Source: Blautia sp.
GTDB lineage: Bacteria > Bacillota > Clostridia > Lachnospirales > Lachnospiraceae
Direction of reading: 5' to 3'
Assembly: GCA_029257805.1 (NCBI GenBank)
Contig: JARIAR010000038.1
Coordinates: forward strand, 20,517-84,516
Length of the DNA: 64,000 bases
Shown: positions 53,800 through 62,195 of the stretch, piece after piece
Numbering within the stretch: the stretch's first letter is position 1
How the letters are laid out: every line of letters starts with the position of its first letter
The notes under the pieces: model-generated
What the model saw: the letters and a program-made list of their open reading frames with translations, nothing else
What the model was told of the DNA's origin: nothing
Databases searched by the model: none
Made by a program: the position numbers and the translations under genes

Positions 53800-54342
53800 T
53801 TATTTTTCTGTAATCTTACAAGATACCTTTTTCTTCATATAATCATAAAAATCTTCCGGAGTTCCTGTCTCAAAATCAACCTTCTTCACCCAATAATATG
53901 CCTCATCTGTTTTGATGAAAAAAGCATTCGGAAGGCTCCTAAATTTCTGTACATTCATATATGCAATGGTACGAAAGTCATTTCCCCATCCATATTGAAA
54001 TGTTTTTTCATAAAAATAGTAATTTGCTTTTAATACGCCTCCCGGAATTTCTTTTAAAACCTTATTTCTGCGGTAATAAGGCATACTGATCATCATCACA
54101 AATGTACATAAAATCGCAGTAAGAATGACCACGTCTAATGTGCTGTTTGGAATAAGAACAGAGAGTTTTATATGTCCACTTGTTTTAACAGAACCCCACA
54201 GCAGTATTGCTGCATAAAAGATCAGAACCGCACCTGCTGCTGCCAGACTTCTGCGGCGTAGTTTTTCTGTTGCAACTTTTTCCATTTCCAAAATGTCTTC
54301 TTTTGAATAGACACTATGTACTTTAAACATTGTGTTTTTCAT
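53800..54342 (-). CDS. YcxB-like membrane protein
   Basis: 180 residues with two membrane helices (about 31-50 and 68-88) joined by a short outside loop. The cytosolic tail (RNKVLKEIPGGVLKANYYFYEKTFQYGWGNDFRTIAYMNVQKF...AYYWVKKVDFETGTPEDFYDYMKKK) is a YcxB-like domain, whose role is unknown. It has its own promoter and no evident partner. Confidence 0.72.
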   Translation of the reverse strand: MKNTMFKVHSVYSKEDILEMEKVATEKLRRRSLAAAGAVLIFYAAILLWGSVKTSGHIKLSVLIPNSTLDVVILTAILCTFVMMISMPYYRRNKVLKEIPGGVLKANYYFYEKTFQYGWGNDFRTIAYMNVQKFRSLPNAFFIKTDEAYYWVKKVDFETGTPEDFYDYMKKKVSCKITEK

Positions 54343-54392
54343 TTCCTTGCTCCTTTTTATGATCTATATCGTATTTTTATAATCAAACAATA

Positions 54393-54421
54393 ATTATACC
54401 AAAAATTTGTACATATTTCCA
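54393..54421 (-). promoter_or_regulatory. Candidate sigma-A promoter of the YcxB-like gene
   Basis: TGGAAA, 17-base spacer, TATAAT with an extended TG (TGG-TATAAT), about 50 bases before the start. Confidence 0.5.
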
Positions 54422-54495
54422 TATTTCTTTCATAAAATGTATAAACCTCTGGATTCCGGCAATACTAAAACTATATTTTTCCAAGGAGGCCACTT

Positions 54496-54654
54496 ATGAT
54501 TATCACATGTTTGTTAATTTTCTTTATACTGCAAAGTTTTATATTATTCTGTTGCGCTGCAGCAGGAAACGACCCTCTATCCCAGTGCATATCCGACAAA
54601 GAACAGATAGAATTTCTCTCAGCCTGGATGGAACATAAAAAAGAACATAATTAA
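54496..54654 (+). CDS. Small single-helix protein, 52 residues, unknown
   Basis: ATG at 54496-54498 preceded by AAGGAGG at good spacing, stop at 54652-54654. The N-terminal half is a hydrophobic helix (MIITCLLIFFILQSFILF) followed by CCAAAG; the tail is polar and acidic then basic (DKEQIEFLSAWMEHKKEHN). A strong terminator begins 20 bases after the stop, so it is a complete one-gene unit. A possible sigma-E-like promoter (ACATATT then CATAAAAT, near 54411-54438) lies upstream, and the gene is convergent with spoIVA. I do not recognise the family. A sporulation link is only a guess. Confidence 0.6.
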   Translation: MIITCLLIFFILQSFILFCCAAAGNDPLSQCISDKEQIEFLSAWMEHKKEHN

Positions 54655-54674
54655 CAGATACATTTCTATAAAAC

Positions 54675-54723
54675 AACCCTCTAAACCGTGCCTTTTTTTA
54701 TCACAGTTAGAGGGTTTTCTTTA
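54675..54723 (+). terminator. Terminator after the small-protein gene
   Basis: Perfect 10-base stem AACCCTCTAA/TTAGAGGGTT with a 22-base loop, followed by TTTCTTTATT. It may also serve the convergent spoIVA. Confidence 0.75.
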
Positions 54724-54737
54724 TTCTTTTGAGAACT

Positions 54738-56207
54738 TCAAATAATAATGCACACCAGACCGCCTTTGCTGTCATTCACAATTTTCTGCATGGTATCCTG
54801 AAGTTTCACCTGACTTTCTTCACTAATGGCTGCAATCTTTGTACGAATTCCATCCTCTACCAGCTGCTCTATAGATTTTCCAAATATATTCGTTTCCCAC
54901 ACACTTTCACCTCTTTCTTCACTTTTCCCAATATATGCGATCAAATCTTTGGCCTGTTGTTCTGTCCCTACGATAGGTGCGATTTCTGTTTCAATATTTG
55001 CTTTTATCATATGGATTGACGGGCTCTTAGATCGGATTTTTACACCAAATTTATTCCCCTGTTTAATAACTGCCGGATCATCCAGCTGGATTTCCGAAAG
55101 TTCCGGAACTACCACACCGTATCCTGTACCCCGAACTGCCTCCAACGCTGCCTGCACTTTTACATATTCTTCTTTCATGGCCGTCAATTCCTTCATAGTC
55201 CGAATCAGTTCATATTCACTTTCCATAGGAACACCACTAAGTGAGCTAAGCATCTTGTAATAATATTCATCATTAATCTGAATACGTACACGCACCACTC
55301 CTGTTGCAAGACTTACCTCTTCTAAAAGAACATCCTGCACATAAGGTCCTTCCAAATGTAGTTCCTCTTTCGTCACATCACATATACGATGTATGTGCTT
55401 CATTGTTTCCTTTATCTGCTCTAACACCTGCGCCTTGATCTCGTGCTCCGGTGGTAGTATTTCTACCCATTTTGGAATAAAAAACCGAATTTCACTAACA
55501 GGAAATTCATATAATACTTTTTCCAAGATCTGTGTTACATCCTCTTTACGAAGTTGTTCGCAATTTACAGCCATTACAGAAACTTTATATTTCTCCTGAA
55601 GTTTTTTGGCAAGTGCCACCGTTTCTTCTCTATAGGGAATTTGAGAATTTATAACAATCAAAAACGGTTTCCCTTGTTTTTTTAATTCTGATACAGTCCG
55701 TTCTTCCGCTTCCAGAAAATTCTCTCTGGGAATCTCACCAAAACTCCCATCTGTCGTCATAACAATCCCAATGGTAGAATGTTCCGAAATCACCTTTCCT
55801 GTTCCAATCTGAGCTGCCTCATGAAAAGGAATTGCCCTGGATGACCAGGGAGTTTTTACCATTCTTTCTTTTCCGTCTTCTACATGCCCCGCTGCTTCTT
55901 TTACAAGAAATCCCACGCAATCAATCAGCTTTACTTTTACTTTCTGTTCTTCCCCAAGAATAACAGGCACTGCTTCTTTTGGGATAAATTTAGGTTCTAC
56001 AGTTGTGATCATTTTGCCCGATCCACTTAAAGGGAGTGCATCCCGTACTTCTGCCTGTTTTTCCTCACTCATACCCGGCAGTGCGACCAGCTCCATAAAA
56101 CGCCTGATAAATGTAGATTTTCCTGTACGGACAGGTCCAACAACACCTATGTATATATCACCGCCGGTACGCGCCTGAATATCCCGGTAAACCTGAAATT
56201 TTTCCAT
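54738..56207 (-). CDS. spoIVA: Stage IV sporulation protein A
   Basis: Start at MEKFQVYRDIQARTGGDIYIG (56205-56207), with GGGGG upstream; a longer frame crosses an inverted repeat. 489 residues, close to the 492 of Bacillus subtilis. SpoIVA is an ATPase that polymerises on the forespore surface to build the coat base. The P-loop is GPVRTGKST (about 23-31); the long helical middle part and the C-terminal SKGGLVCIII match the family, whose last residues anchor it through SpoVM. A CATATATT box about 16 bases after an ATA could be a sigma-E promoter. It shows the organism is a genetic spore-former. Confidence 0.95.
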   Translation of the reverse strand: MEKFQVYRDIQARTGGDIYIGVVGPVRTGKSTFIRRFMELVALPGMSEEKQAEVRDALPLSGSGKMITTVEPKFIPKEAVPVILGEEQKVKVKLIDCVGFLVKEAAGHVEDGKERMVKTPWSSRAIPFHEAAQIGTGKVISEHSTIGIVMTTDGSFGEIPRENFLEAEERTVSELKKQGKPFLIVINSQIPYREETVALAKKLQEKYKVSVMAVNCEQLRKEDVTQILEKVLYEFPVSEIRFFIPKWVEILPPEHEIKAQVLEQIKETMKHIHRICDVTKEELHLEGPYVQDVLLEEVSLATGVVRVRIQINDEYYYKMLSSLSGVPMESEYELIRTMKELTAMKEEYVKVQAALEAVRGTGYGVVVPELSEIQLDDPAVIKQGNKFGVKIRSKSPSIHMIKANIETEIAPIVGTEQQAKDLIAYIGKSEERGESVWETNIFGKSIEQLVEDGIRTKIAAISEESQVKLQDTMQKIVNDSKGGLVCIII

Positions 56208-56220
56208 ATAAAAGCCCCCC

Positions 56221-56262
56221 TGCATATATTCGCCAATCCCATGTATTGTTATAATATATGCA
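56221..56262 (-). repeat. Inverted repeat in the spoIVA leader
   Basis: TGCATATATT and AATATATGCA, perfect ten-base arms 22 bases apart, upstream of the spoIVA ribosome site. One arm contains the candidate sigma-E -10. Confidence 0.5.
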
Positions 56263-56292
56263 GGAGGACATTTCTCTATACCCAAATATTAT

Positions 56293-57981
56293 TTAATAAG
56301 AATCATTATGAAGCAGCTCATGTTCTTTTCCTTTCAGAAGGTTTTCATACAATTCGATCACAAGCGGATTCTCATCTGACTTTTTAATGATCATAGTATT
56401 ATCTGCGTTATATAATCCTCTTGCTCTTGCTGTTTTTGTTCTATCCCCAGCTCTTGTAGGCTGTCCGCCTCCCATAATGCATCCCCTTCTACAGGCCATG
56501 ACTTCAATAAGATGGTATTGTGCTTCTCCATTTTTTACTTTATCCATCACAGTTCTTGCATTTGCCAAACCGCTTACTACACAAACTTTAATTTCCTGTC
56601 CTTCATATGGAACAGAAAATTCTTTAATTCCTTCTTCTCCCCGTACACCGCATTCAGAAATTTCACGCATTGCCTCTTTCGTATGTTCCGGAGAAAGGCG
56701 ACGAAGCACCGCTTCTGTCACACCTCCTGTCACACCAAAGATAACCCCGCCACCGGAGCCAAAACCAAAAGGCATATCACAAGCTTCCGGATCCAGAACA
56801 GCAAAATCAATTCCAAAATTATCGATCATGCGAAGGAGCTCTGTTGTAGTAATTACAATATCTGTATCCTGCTCTCCTTCTGTAAAACTGTTTGGGCGAA
56901 TTGCTTCCGCTTTTTTCGCTGTGCATGGCATAATAGATACCATTACCGTCTTCTTTCCCTGTGCATTTTCCGGATTTCGGAAATATTCTTTTATTACAGC
57001 AGACATCATTCCCTGTGGAGAACGACAGGTTGACAGATTAGGAATATAATCCTTATACTGATCTGTAATAAATTTTACCCATGCCGGACAACAGGATGTA
57101 AGAAGAGGAAGATTTTCTCCTTTTTTTATTCTTTCCAGAAACTCTGCAGATTCTTCCATAATAGTAAGATCTGCACTAAAAGCCGTGTCATACACCTCAT
57201 CAAATCCCATTCTATGAAGGGCATTTACAATTTTGCCCATCACACTCTTTCCTTTTGTCAATCCATAATGATCCCCTACTGCAACTCGAACAGCAGGCGC
57301 AATCTGAGCTACTACCCTCACATTTTTATCAGCCAATGCTTCCCAAACTTCATCTATGTGAGTTTTAATGGCAATAGCTCCAGTAGGACAGTATACTCTG
57401 CATTGTCCGCAATTCACACAGTAAGTTTCTGCGATTTTTTTATCAAAAGCCGGCATAACCATTGCCTCCGTGCCACGAAAAGCAAAACCAAGTGCTCCAA
57501 TCCCTTGAAGCTCTTCACATGCCCGCACACAATCTCCACACAAAATGCATTTATTCGGATCACGGACAAGGGATGGGGAACTGTCATCAATCGGACGGGG
57601 TTCTCTTGTATTTTCAAATCGTATTTCCCGTACTCCAAGACGATGTGCCAATTCCTGCAGGACACACTCCCCGCTTTTTACACAGGTGGTACAATCACGA
57701 CAATGCGCCGCAAGCAAAAGTTCCACGATCAGTTTTCTATATTTTTTAATTTTACCGGAATTTGTATAAATCACCATTCCGTCTCTTGGCTCTTCAGAAC
57801 AGGAAGCAAATGTTCTTCCCCTGTCATCCTCTACTGTACATAAACGACAGGCTCCAAATGTGGACACTTCTGAATGATAGCACAATGTAGGAATATTAAT
57901 ACCTGCCTTGCGAATTACAGACAGAACATTTTTTTCATCCGTAAACTCTATTTTTCTACCGTCTATTGTCATAAATCCCAT
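56293..57981 (-). CDS. hydA: [FeFe] hydrogenase catalytic subunit of a bifurcating HydABC complex
   Basis: 562 residues. N-terminal [2Fe-2S] (C34, C45, C48, C61), a His-Cys3 [4Fe-4S] site (H93, C97, C100, C106), two ferredoxin clusters (CILCGDCVRAC near 145-155, CVNCGQCRVYC near 188-198), then the H-cluster motifs TSCCPAW (295-301), MPCTAKKAE (351-359) and EVMACRRGCIMGGGQ (493-507). This is a group A3-like subunit that, with HydB and HydC, oxidises or makes H2 while coupling ferredoxin and NAD(H). It lies 12 bases after hydB. The start has AAGGGGG upstream. Confidence 0.95.
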   Translation of the reverse strand: MGFMTIDGRKIEFTDEKNVLSVIRKAGINIPTLCYHSEVSTFGACRLCTVEDDRGRTFASCSEEPRDGMVIYTNSGKIKKYRKLIVELLLAAHCRDCTTCVKSGECVLQELAHRLGVREIRFENTREPRPIDDSSPSLVRDPNKCILCGDCVRACEELQGIGALGFAFRGTEAMVMPAFDKKIAETYCVNCGQCRVYCPTGAIAIKTHIDEVWEALADKNVRVVAQIAPAVRVAVGDHYGLTKGKSVMGKIVNALHRMGFDEVYDTAFSADLTIMEESAEFLERIKKGENLPLLTSCCPAWVKFITDQYKDYIPNLSTCRSPQGMMSAVIKEYFRNPENAQGKKTVMVSIMPCTAKKAEAIRPNSFTEGEQDTDIVITTTELLRMIDNFGIDFAVLDPEACDMPFGFGSGGGVIFGVTGGVTEAVLRRLSPEHTKEAMREISECGVRGEEGIKEFSVPYEGQEIKVCVVSGLANARTVMDKVKNGEAQYHLIEVMACRRGCIMGGGQPTRAGDRTKTARARGLYNADNTMIIKKSDENPLVIELYENLLKGKEHELLHNDSY

Positions 57982-57993
57982 AGCTATTCCCCC

Positions 57994-59865
57994 TTATGCC
58001 TCTATGTAAATGGCTTCGAAATTACAATTATCTTTACAAGCACCACATTTAATGCAAGCCTCGTTATTAATAGAATATGGGTGTTTGATTTTTCCAGTAA
58101 TTGCTCCTGCCGGGCAATTTTTGGCACATTTCCCGCATCCAATACAAAATTCCGGATTAATATGAAACTGTCGAAGAGCCGTACATACTTTAGCACGACA
58201 TTTTTTCTCCAGGATATGCTCTTCGTATTCTTTACGAAAACGATTTAATGTACTAATAACCGGAAGGGGGGCGCTTTTTCCAAGTCCGCACAGAGCCATA
58301 CTCTGTACCATATTGGCAAGTTCTTCCAATTGATCTAAGTCTGACATTTCTCCTTTTCCATCTACGATTTTTTCCAGGATTCCCAACATTCGTTTTGTAC
58401 CTTCTCTACATGGCACACATTTCCCACAACTCTCTCTCTGAGTAAAACTCATAAAAAATCGTGCAACTTCTACCATACAGGTATTTTCGTCCATTACAAC
58501 AAGCCCGCCAGACCCCATAATAGCATCCAGCTTCTTTACAGAATCAAAATCAAGGGGCTGATCCAACTGATCCATGATCAGACAACCTCCAGACGGACCA
58601 CCAATCTGTACACCTTTAAAAGCTGCATCACTTTTCAAACCGCCTCCAATATCATAAATAATATGACGCAGTGTTGTTCCCATTGGAACTTCGATCAAGC
58701 CGGTATTTTCAATAGCACCGGTAAGAGAAAAGGTTTTCGTTCCAGGACTTCCTTCCGTTCCAATAGTCCGAAACCAATCCGCTCCTTTCAGAAGAATCTT
58801 TGGTACATTTGCATAAGTTTCAACATTATTTAATACGGTAGGTTTCCCCCATAATCCTTTCTCTACTGTACGCGGAGGTTTTACACGAGGCATACCTCGA
58901 TTTCCCTCAATAGATGCAGTCAGAGCCGAACCTTCTCCGCATACAAATGCGCCTGCACCTCTGTTAATATGCAGATGAAAATTTACTCCTGTTCCTAAAA
59001 TGTCATCTCCCAAAAGTCTGTACTTCTCTGCCTGTTCAATCGCCATTTTAAGTCTTTGTACAGAAAGCGGGTATTCTGCACGAACATAAATATATCCATC
59101 CTCTGCTCCCACTGCATAAGCTGCCAGGATCATACCTTCGATCATTTTATATGGATCGCCCTCCATAACAGAACCATCCATAAAAGCACCCGGATCTCCT
59201 TCATCACCGTTACATACCACATATCTTACTTTTTCTGCCTGTCGAGCAACCTGTGACCATTTTTTTCCTGTAGGAAATCCTGCACCGCCTCTTCCTCTTA
59301 ATCCAGATGCCGTCACAACATCAATTACATCCTGTGGTGTCATTTCTGTTAACGCTTTTACAAGTGCGGAAAATCCTCCGGATGCTATATATTCATCTAT
59401 TGATTCCGCATTAATTTTCCCGCAGTTTTCAAGGACAATCCTTGTCTGCTGATTTAAAAACGGTATATCATCCGGATGGGGACAGACAGTATCTTCATTG
59501 CGATAAAATAACCGTTCTACCGGCTGTCCTGCTAATACAGTTCTGGATACGATTTCTTTACAATCATCTACCTGCACATGTACATATTGGTAGTTATATG
59601 GCTCAATACGCATAAGCGGTCCTAATTCGCAGAGTCCCTGACATCCTGTGCGCACAACCCCTACATGAGGAACGTGCTTATGCATTTCTATCTGGACACC
59701 TTCAATATCTTCACATAACTTCACCATTTCATCATAAATTTTCTGTGCTCCGGAAGCCATGCATCCTGTACCGGAACAAATCAGCACACGACAGGTATAT
59801 GCCTGTATTTCTTTCTGTACTTCCTCTCTTTTTTTTAAAAGATCTTCTTTACATCTGATACTCAT
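57994..59865 (-). CDS. hydB: HydB/NuoF-like flavin subunit of bifurcating hydrogenase
   Basis: Start at the second ATG (59863-59865), which forms ATGA with the hydC stop and is better spaced from AGAGG than the ATG two codons earlier. 623 residues: an N-terminal [2Fe-2S] thioredoxin-like domain (CSGTGCMASG, then CQGLCELGP), a NuoF core with the GRGGAGFPTGKKW NADH/FMN loop (about 193-205), GDEGDPGAFMD, the ESCGKCVPCREG [4Fe-4S] site (about 485), and two C-terminal ferredoxin clusters (CIGCGKCAKNC, CIKCGACKDNC). It is the NAD(H) site of the complex and the likely bifurcation site. Confidence 0.95.
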   Translation of the reverse strand: MSIRCKEDLLKKREEVQKEIQAYTCRVLICSGTGCMASGAQKIYDEMVKLCEDIEGVQIEMHKHVPHVGVVRTGCQGLCELGPLMRIEPYNYQYVHVQVDDCKEIVSRTVLAGQPVERLFYRNEDTVCPHPDDIPFLNQQTRIVLENCGKINAESIDEYIASGGFSALVKALTEMTPQDVIDVVTASGLRGRGGAGFPTGKKWSQVARQAEKVRYVVCNGDEGDPGAFMDGSVMEGDPYKMIEGMILAAYAVGAEDGYIYVRAEYPLSVQRLKMAIEQAEKYRLLGDDILGTGVNFHLHINRGAGAFVCGEGSALTASIEGNRGMPRVKPPRTVEKGLWGKPTVLNNVETYANVPKILLKGADWFRTIGTEGSPGTKTFSLTGAIENTGLIEVPMGTTLRHIIYDIGGGLKSDAAFKGVQIGGPSGGCLIMDQLDQPLDFDSVKKLDAIMGSGGLVVMDENTCMVEVARFFMSFTQRESCGKCVPCREGTKRMLGILEKIVDGKGEMSDLDQLEELANMVQSMALCGLGKSAPLPVISTLNRFRKEYEEHILEKKCRAKVCTALRQFHINPEFCIGCGKCAKNCPAGAITGKIKHPYSINNEACIKCGACKDNCNFEAIYIEA

Positions 59866-60341
59866 ACGCATTCACCTCTTAACTTGTTTATAAGTTCTAC
59901 TGCTTTTTCAGGTGTCATTTTAGGATGAACTTCGTCATTAACGGTAAGCGTTGGAGCCAGTCCGCATGCGCCCAGACAGGAAACCGTCTCTACTGTAAAT
60001 AACATATCATCTGTTGTATGTTTTTTATGACTCAATCCCAGCTCTTTCATCATTGCTTCTTTCACCGGCATAGACTTTCTTACATGACAGGCTGTTCCAT
60101 CACAAACCTTAATCACATACTTTCCTTTTGGCTCAAAAGAAAAGTTTTCATAAAAGGTTGCAACACTATAAGCTTTTGCCTCATTTACTCCAATCTGCGC
60201 AGCTACATAAGTCAATAATTCTCCAGGTAAGTAACGATATTCTGACTGAATATCCTGCATAATAGGAATCAAAGAAGCAGGTTTTCGACCATAATACGCA
60301 ATGATCTCGTCTGTTTTTTTGTAATAAGACTGGTCTAACAT
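59862..60341 (-). CDS. hydC: HydC/NuoE-like [2Fe-2S] subunit of bifurcating hydrogenase
   Basis: 159 residues. Thioredoxin-like NuoE fold with the [2Fe-2S] ligands in CDGTACHVR (about 80-88) and SCLGACGLAP (about 121-130), preceded by VATFYENFSFEPKGKY. It passes electrons to the HydB flavin. It is the first gene of hydCBA, with AAGGAGG very close to the ATG, and overlaps hydB by 4 bases. Confidence 0.95.
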   Translation of the reverse strand: MLDQSYYKKTDEIIAYYGRKPASLIPIMQDIQSEYRYLPGELLTYVAAQIGVNEAKAYSVATFYENFSFEPKGKYVIKVCDGTACHVRKSMPVKEAMMKELGLSHKKHTTDDMLFTVETVSCLGACGLAPTLTVNDEVHPKMTPEKAVELINKLRGECV

Positions 60342-60371
60342 TTCATTTCCTCCTTGTGTTTGATTACATTC

Positions 60372-60389
60372 TGATTTTGTGCAAAATCA
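60372..60389. repeat. 18-bp palindrome in the hydCBA leader
   Basis: TGATTTTG-TG-CAAAATCA is a perfect inverted repeat with a 2-base centre, downstream of the hydCBA -10 and about 30 bases before the hydC ATG. It looks like an operator half-site pair. No named regulator site is assigned. Confidence 0.6.
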
Positions 60390-60425
60390 CTTACTAATTT
60401 TCGCTTACTATATAATTATTCCTTA

Positions 60426-60454
60426 ATTATACATGAATATTTTTATTATAACAA
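60426..60454 (-). promoter_or_regulatory. Sigma-A promoter of hydCBA
   Basis: TTGTTA, 17-base spacer, TATAAT on the minus strand, giving a leader of about 80 bases. The 298-base gap between hydC and the divergent hydrogenase otherwise holds AT-rich sequence, the palindrome at 60372-60389 and the opposite promoter. Confidence 0.65.
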
Positions 60455-60571
60455 GCAATTTATAGTGTTTTTGCATATGTTTTATCTGAATTTTCTCTTT
60501 AAAAATCAGTTTTTTTAACTTTTAAAAATGTATTTTCCGTATCAATCCTGTTAAAAAATATACATTGATTT

Positions 60572-60600
60572 TTGTATATTTTTCTTATATCATATAAACT
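60572..60600 (+). promoter_or_regulatory. Candidate promoter of the second [FeFe] hydrogenase
   Basis: TTGTAT, 17-base spacer, TAAACT, 39 bases before the ATG. Confidence 0.5.
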
Positions 60601-60639
60601 ATAAAGTGCGTGGAAAATAAATGATAAGGAGAGTAGAAA

Positions 60640-62145
60640 ATGAGAAATCTTGATACTCCGGTAAAACAAATACGCCGGAAAATATTCACAGAAATTGCTA
60701 AAGTTGGCTTCCAGTCTACAGACGAATCTCTGATTCACGACATCGAAGCAATCCCCTATAACATCGTAGAAGAACAAGCAAAATATCGGGACAGCATTTA
60801 TAGAGAACGAGCAGTTGCCAGCGAGCGTGTGCGACTGGCCATGGGACTTTCCCTGCGCCCGGAAAACCGTGCCGTACATCTTACCAACGGTGTAGAGGCA
60901 AGTAATATTGACGAAAAATATTATGAACCACCACTTATGCAGGTCATCCCTTCCGCCTGTGCTGCCTGCGCCCCTAATAAATATGAAGTCAGCAACATGT
61001 GCAAAGGCTGTGTAGCCCATCCCTGCATGCTTGTCTGTCCTAAAAATGCCATTTCCATGGTAAATGGCAAGTCCTACATTGACCAGGATAAATGTATCAA
61101 ATGCGGAAAATGTAAAGCCGTCTGTCCTTATGATGCAATTGCGCATAAAGAACGTCCATGCGAACGGGCATGTGGCGTAAAAGCTATTACAAGCGACACA
61201 CAGGGACGTGCATGTATAGACCAGGATAAATGTGTTTCTTGCGGCATGTGCATGGTAAGCTGTCCTTTCGGTGCTATTTCTGATAAATCTCAGATTTTTC
61301 AGCTGGCACACGCATTAAGAGAAGGAAAAGAAATTATCGCTGAAGTTGCCCCTGCTTATATTGGGCAGTTTGGTGATGATGTTACTCCCGGAAAATTCCA
61401 TGCTGCTTTAAAAGCCCTTGGATTTACTGCAGTACATGAAGTAGCTTTAGGTGCAGATATCGGTGCCATTTCTGAAGCCCACCATTATGCCAACGAAGTA
61501 GCTACCGGAAAACTCCCTTTCCTTCTTACGTCCTGCTGTCCTTCCTGGTCTATGATGGCCAAGAAATTTTTCCCGGGCATGATTGAAAATATTTCTCAGG
61601 AATTGACACCTATGGTGGCTACAGCCCGTAAGATCAAACAGGAGCATCCTGGTGCCCATGTTGTTTTCATCGGACCATGCGCTTCAAAAAAACTGGAAGC
61701 AATGCGTAAAACAGTTAGAAGCGATGTTGATTTTGTTGTAACTTTTGAAGAATTATGGGGAATGTTTGATGCAAAAAATATAAACCCAGCTTCCATGGAA
61801 GAAGACAAAAGCCTTCATGATGCTACAGCTGCCGGTCGTGGCTATGCCGTCGCAGGAGGTGTTGCAGGCGCTATCGAATCTTGCCTGAAAGAATACTACC
61901 CTGACGTACCGGTAAATATTGAACATGCAGAAAGCTTGGCTGAATGTAAGAAAATCCTGGCTCTGGCAAAAGCAGGAAAATTAAAGAACTGTATGATCGA
62001 AGGAATGGCATGCCCTGGAGGTTGCATGGGAGGAGCCGGAACAAATGCTCCATTTAACAAATCCTCAAAAGCTCTTAAAAAATTTGTTGCACAATCCTCC
62101 AAAAAAATACCAGATAAAGAATTAGAAAATATAGAATTAAAATAA
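60640..62145 (+). CDS. Monomeric [FeFe] hydrogenase, group-B-like
   Basis: 501 residues. A helical N-terminal region (about 1-100) without the [2Fe-2S] domain of HydA precedes a ferredoxin part with many cysteines (CAAC 107-110, CKGC 121-124, CIKCGKCKAVC 152-162, CERAC 174-178, CVSCGMCMVSC 198-208), enough for three [4Fe-4S] clusters. The H-cluster motifs are TSCCPSW (297-303), GPCASKK (345-351) and EGMACPGGCMGG followed by AGT (454-468) instead of the GGGQP of group A. This fits group B enzymes, which are common in gut Firmicutes and thought to be ferredoxin-linked H2 producers. AAGGAG precedes the ATG. It is divergent from hydCBA and is a single-gene unit. Confidence 0.88.
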   Translation: MRNLDTPVKQIRRKIFTEIAKVGFQSTDESLIHDIEAIPYNIVEEQAKYRDSIYRERAVASERVRLAMGLSLRPENRAVHLTNGVEASNIDEKYYEPPLMQVIPSACAACAPNKYEVSNMCKGCVAHPCMLVCPKNAISMVNGKSYIDQDKCIKCGKCKAVCPYDAIAHKERPCERACGVKAITSDTQGRACIDQDKCVSCGMCMVSCPFGAISDKSQIFQLAHALREGKEIIAEVAPAYIGQFGDDVTPGKFHAALKALGFTAVHEVALGADIGAISEAHHYANEVATGKLPFLLTSCCPSWSMMAKKFFPGMIENISQELTPMVATARKIKQEHPGAHVVFIGPCASKKLEAMRKTVRSDVDFVVTFEELWGMFDAKNINPASMEEDKSLHDATAAGRGYAVAGGVAGAIESCLKEYYPDVPVNIEHAESLAECKKILALAKAGKLKNCMIEGMACPGGCMGGAGTNAPFNKSSKALKKFVAQSSKKIPDKELENIELK

Positions 62146-62160
62146 TATTTCAGAAACAAA

Positions 62161-62195
62161 GAGCGCTCCTGTTTTTCAGGGGCGCCCTTCTGCTT
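62161..62195 (+). terminator. Bidirectional terminator between the group-B hydrogenase and folD
   Basis: GAGCGCTCCTG pairs with CAGGGGCGCCC (a wobble and one mismatch) around a TTTTT loop. TTCTGCTTTT follows on the plus strand and TTTGTTT on the minus. Confidence 0.65.

Noticed and set aside
60432..60460. TTGTTATAATAAAAAT at the hydCBA -35 as a Rex operator
   Set aside because: Only one half matches the Rex box; the other half does not form an inverted repeat.
60499..61311. Minus-strand frame of 270 codons overlapping the second hydrogenase
   Set aside because: It lies opposite a clear [FeFe] hydrogenase, has no domain features and lacks a ribosome site.
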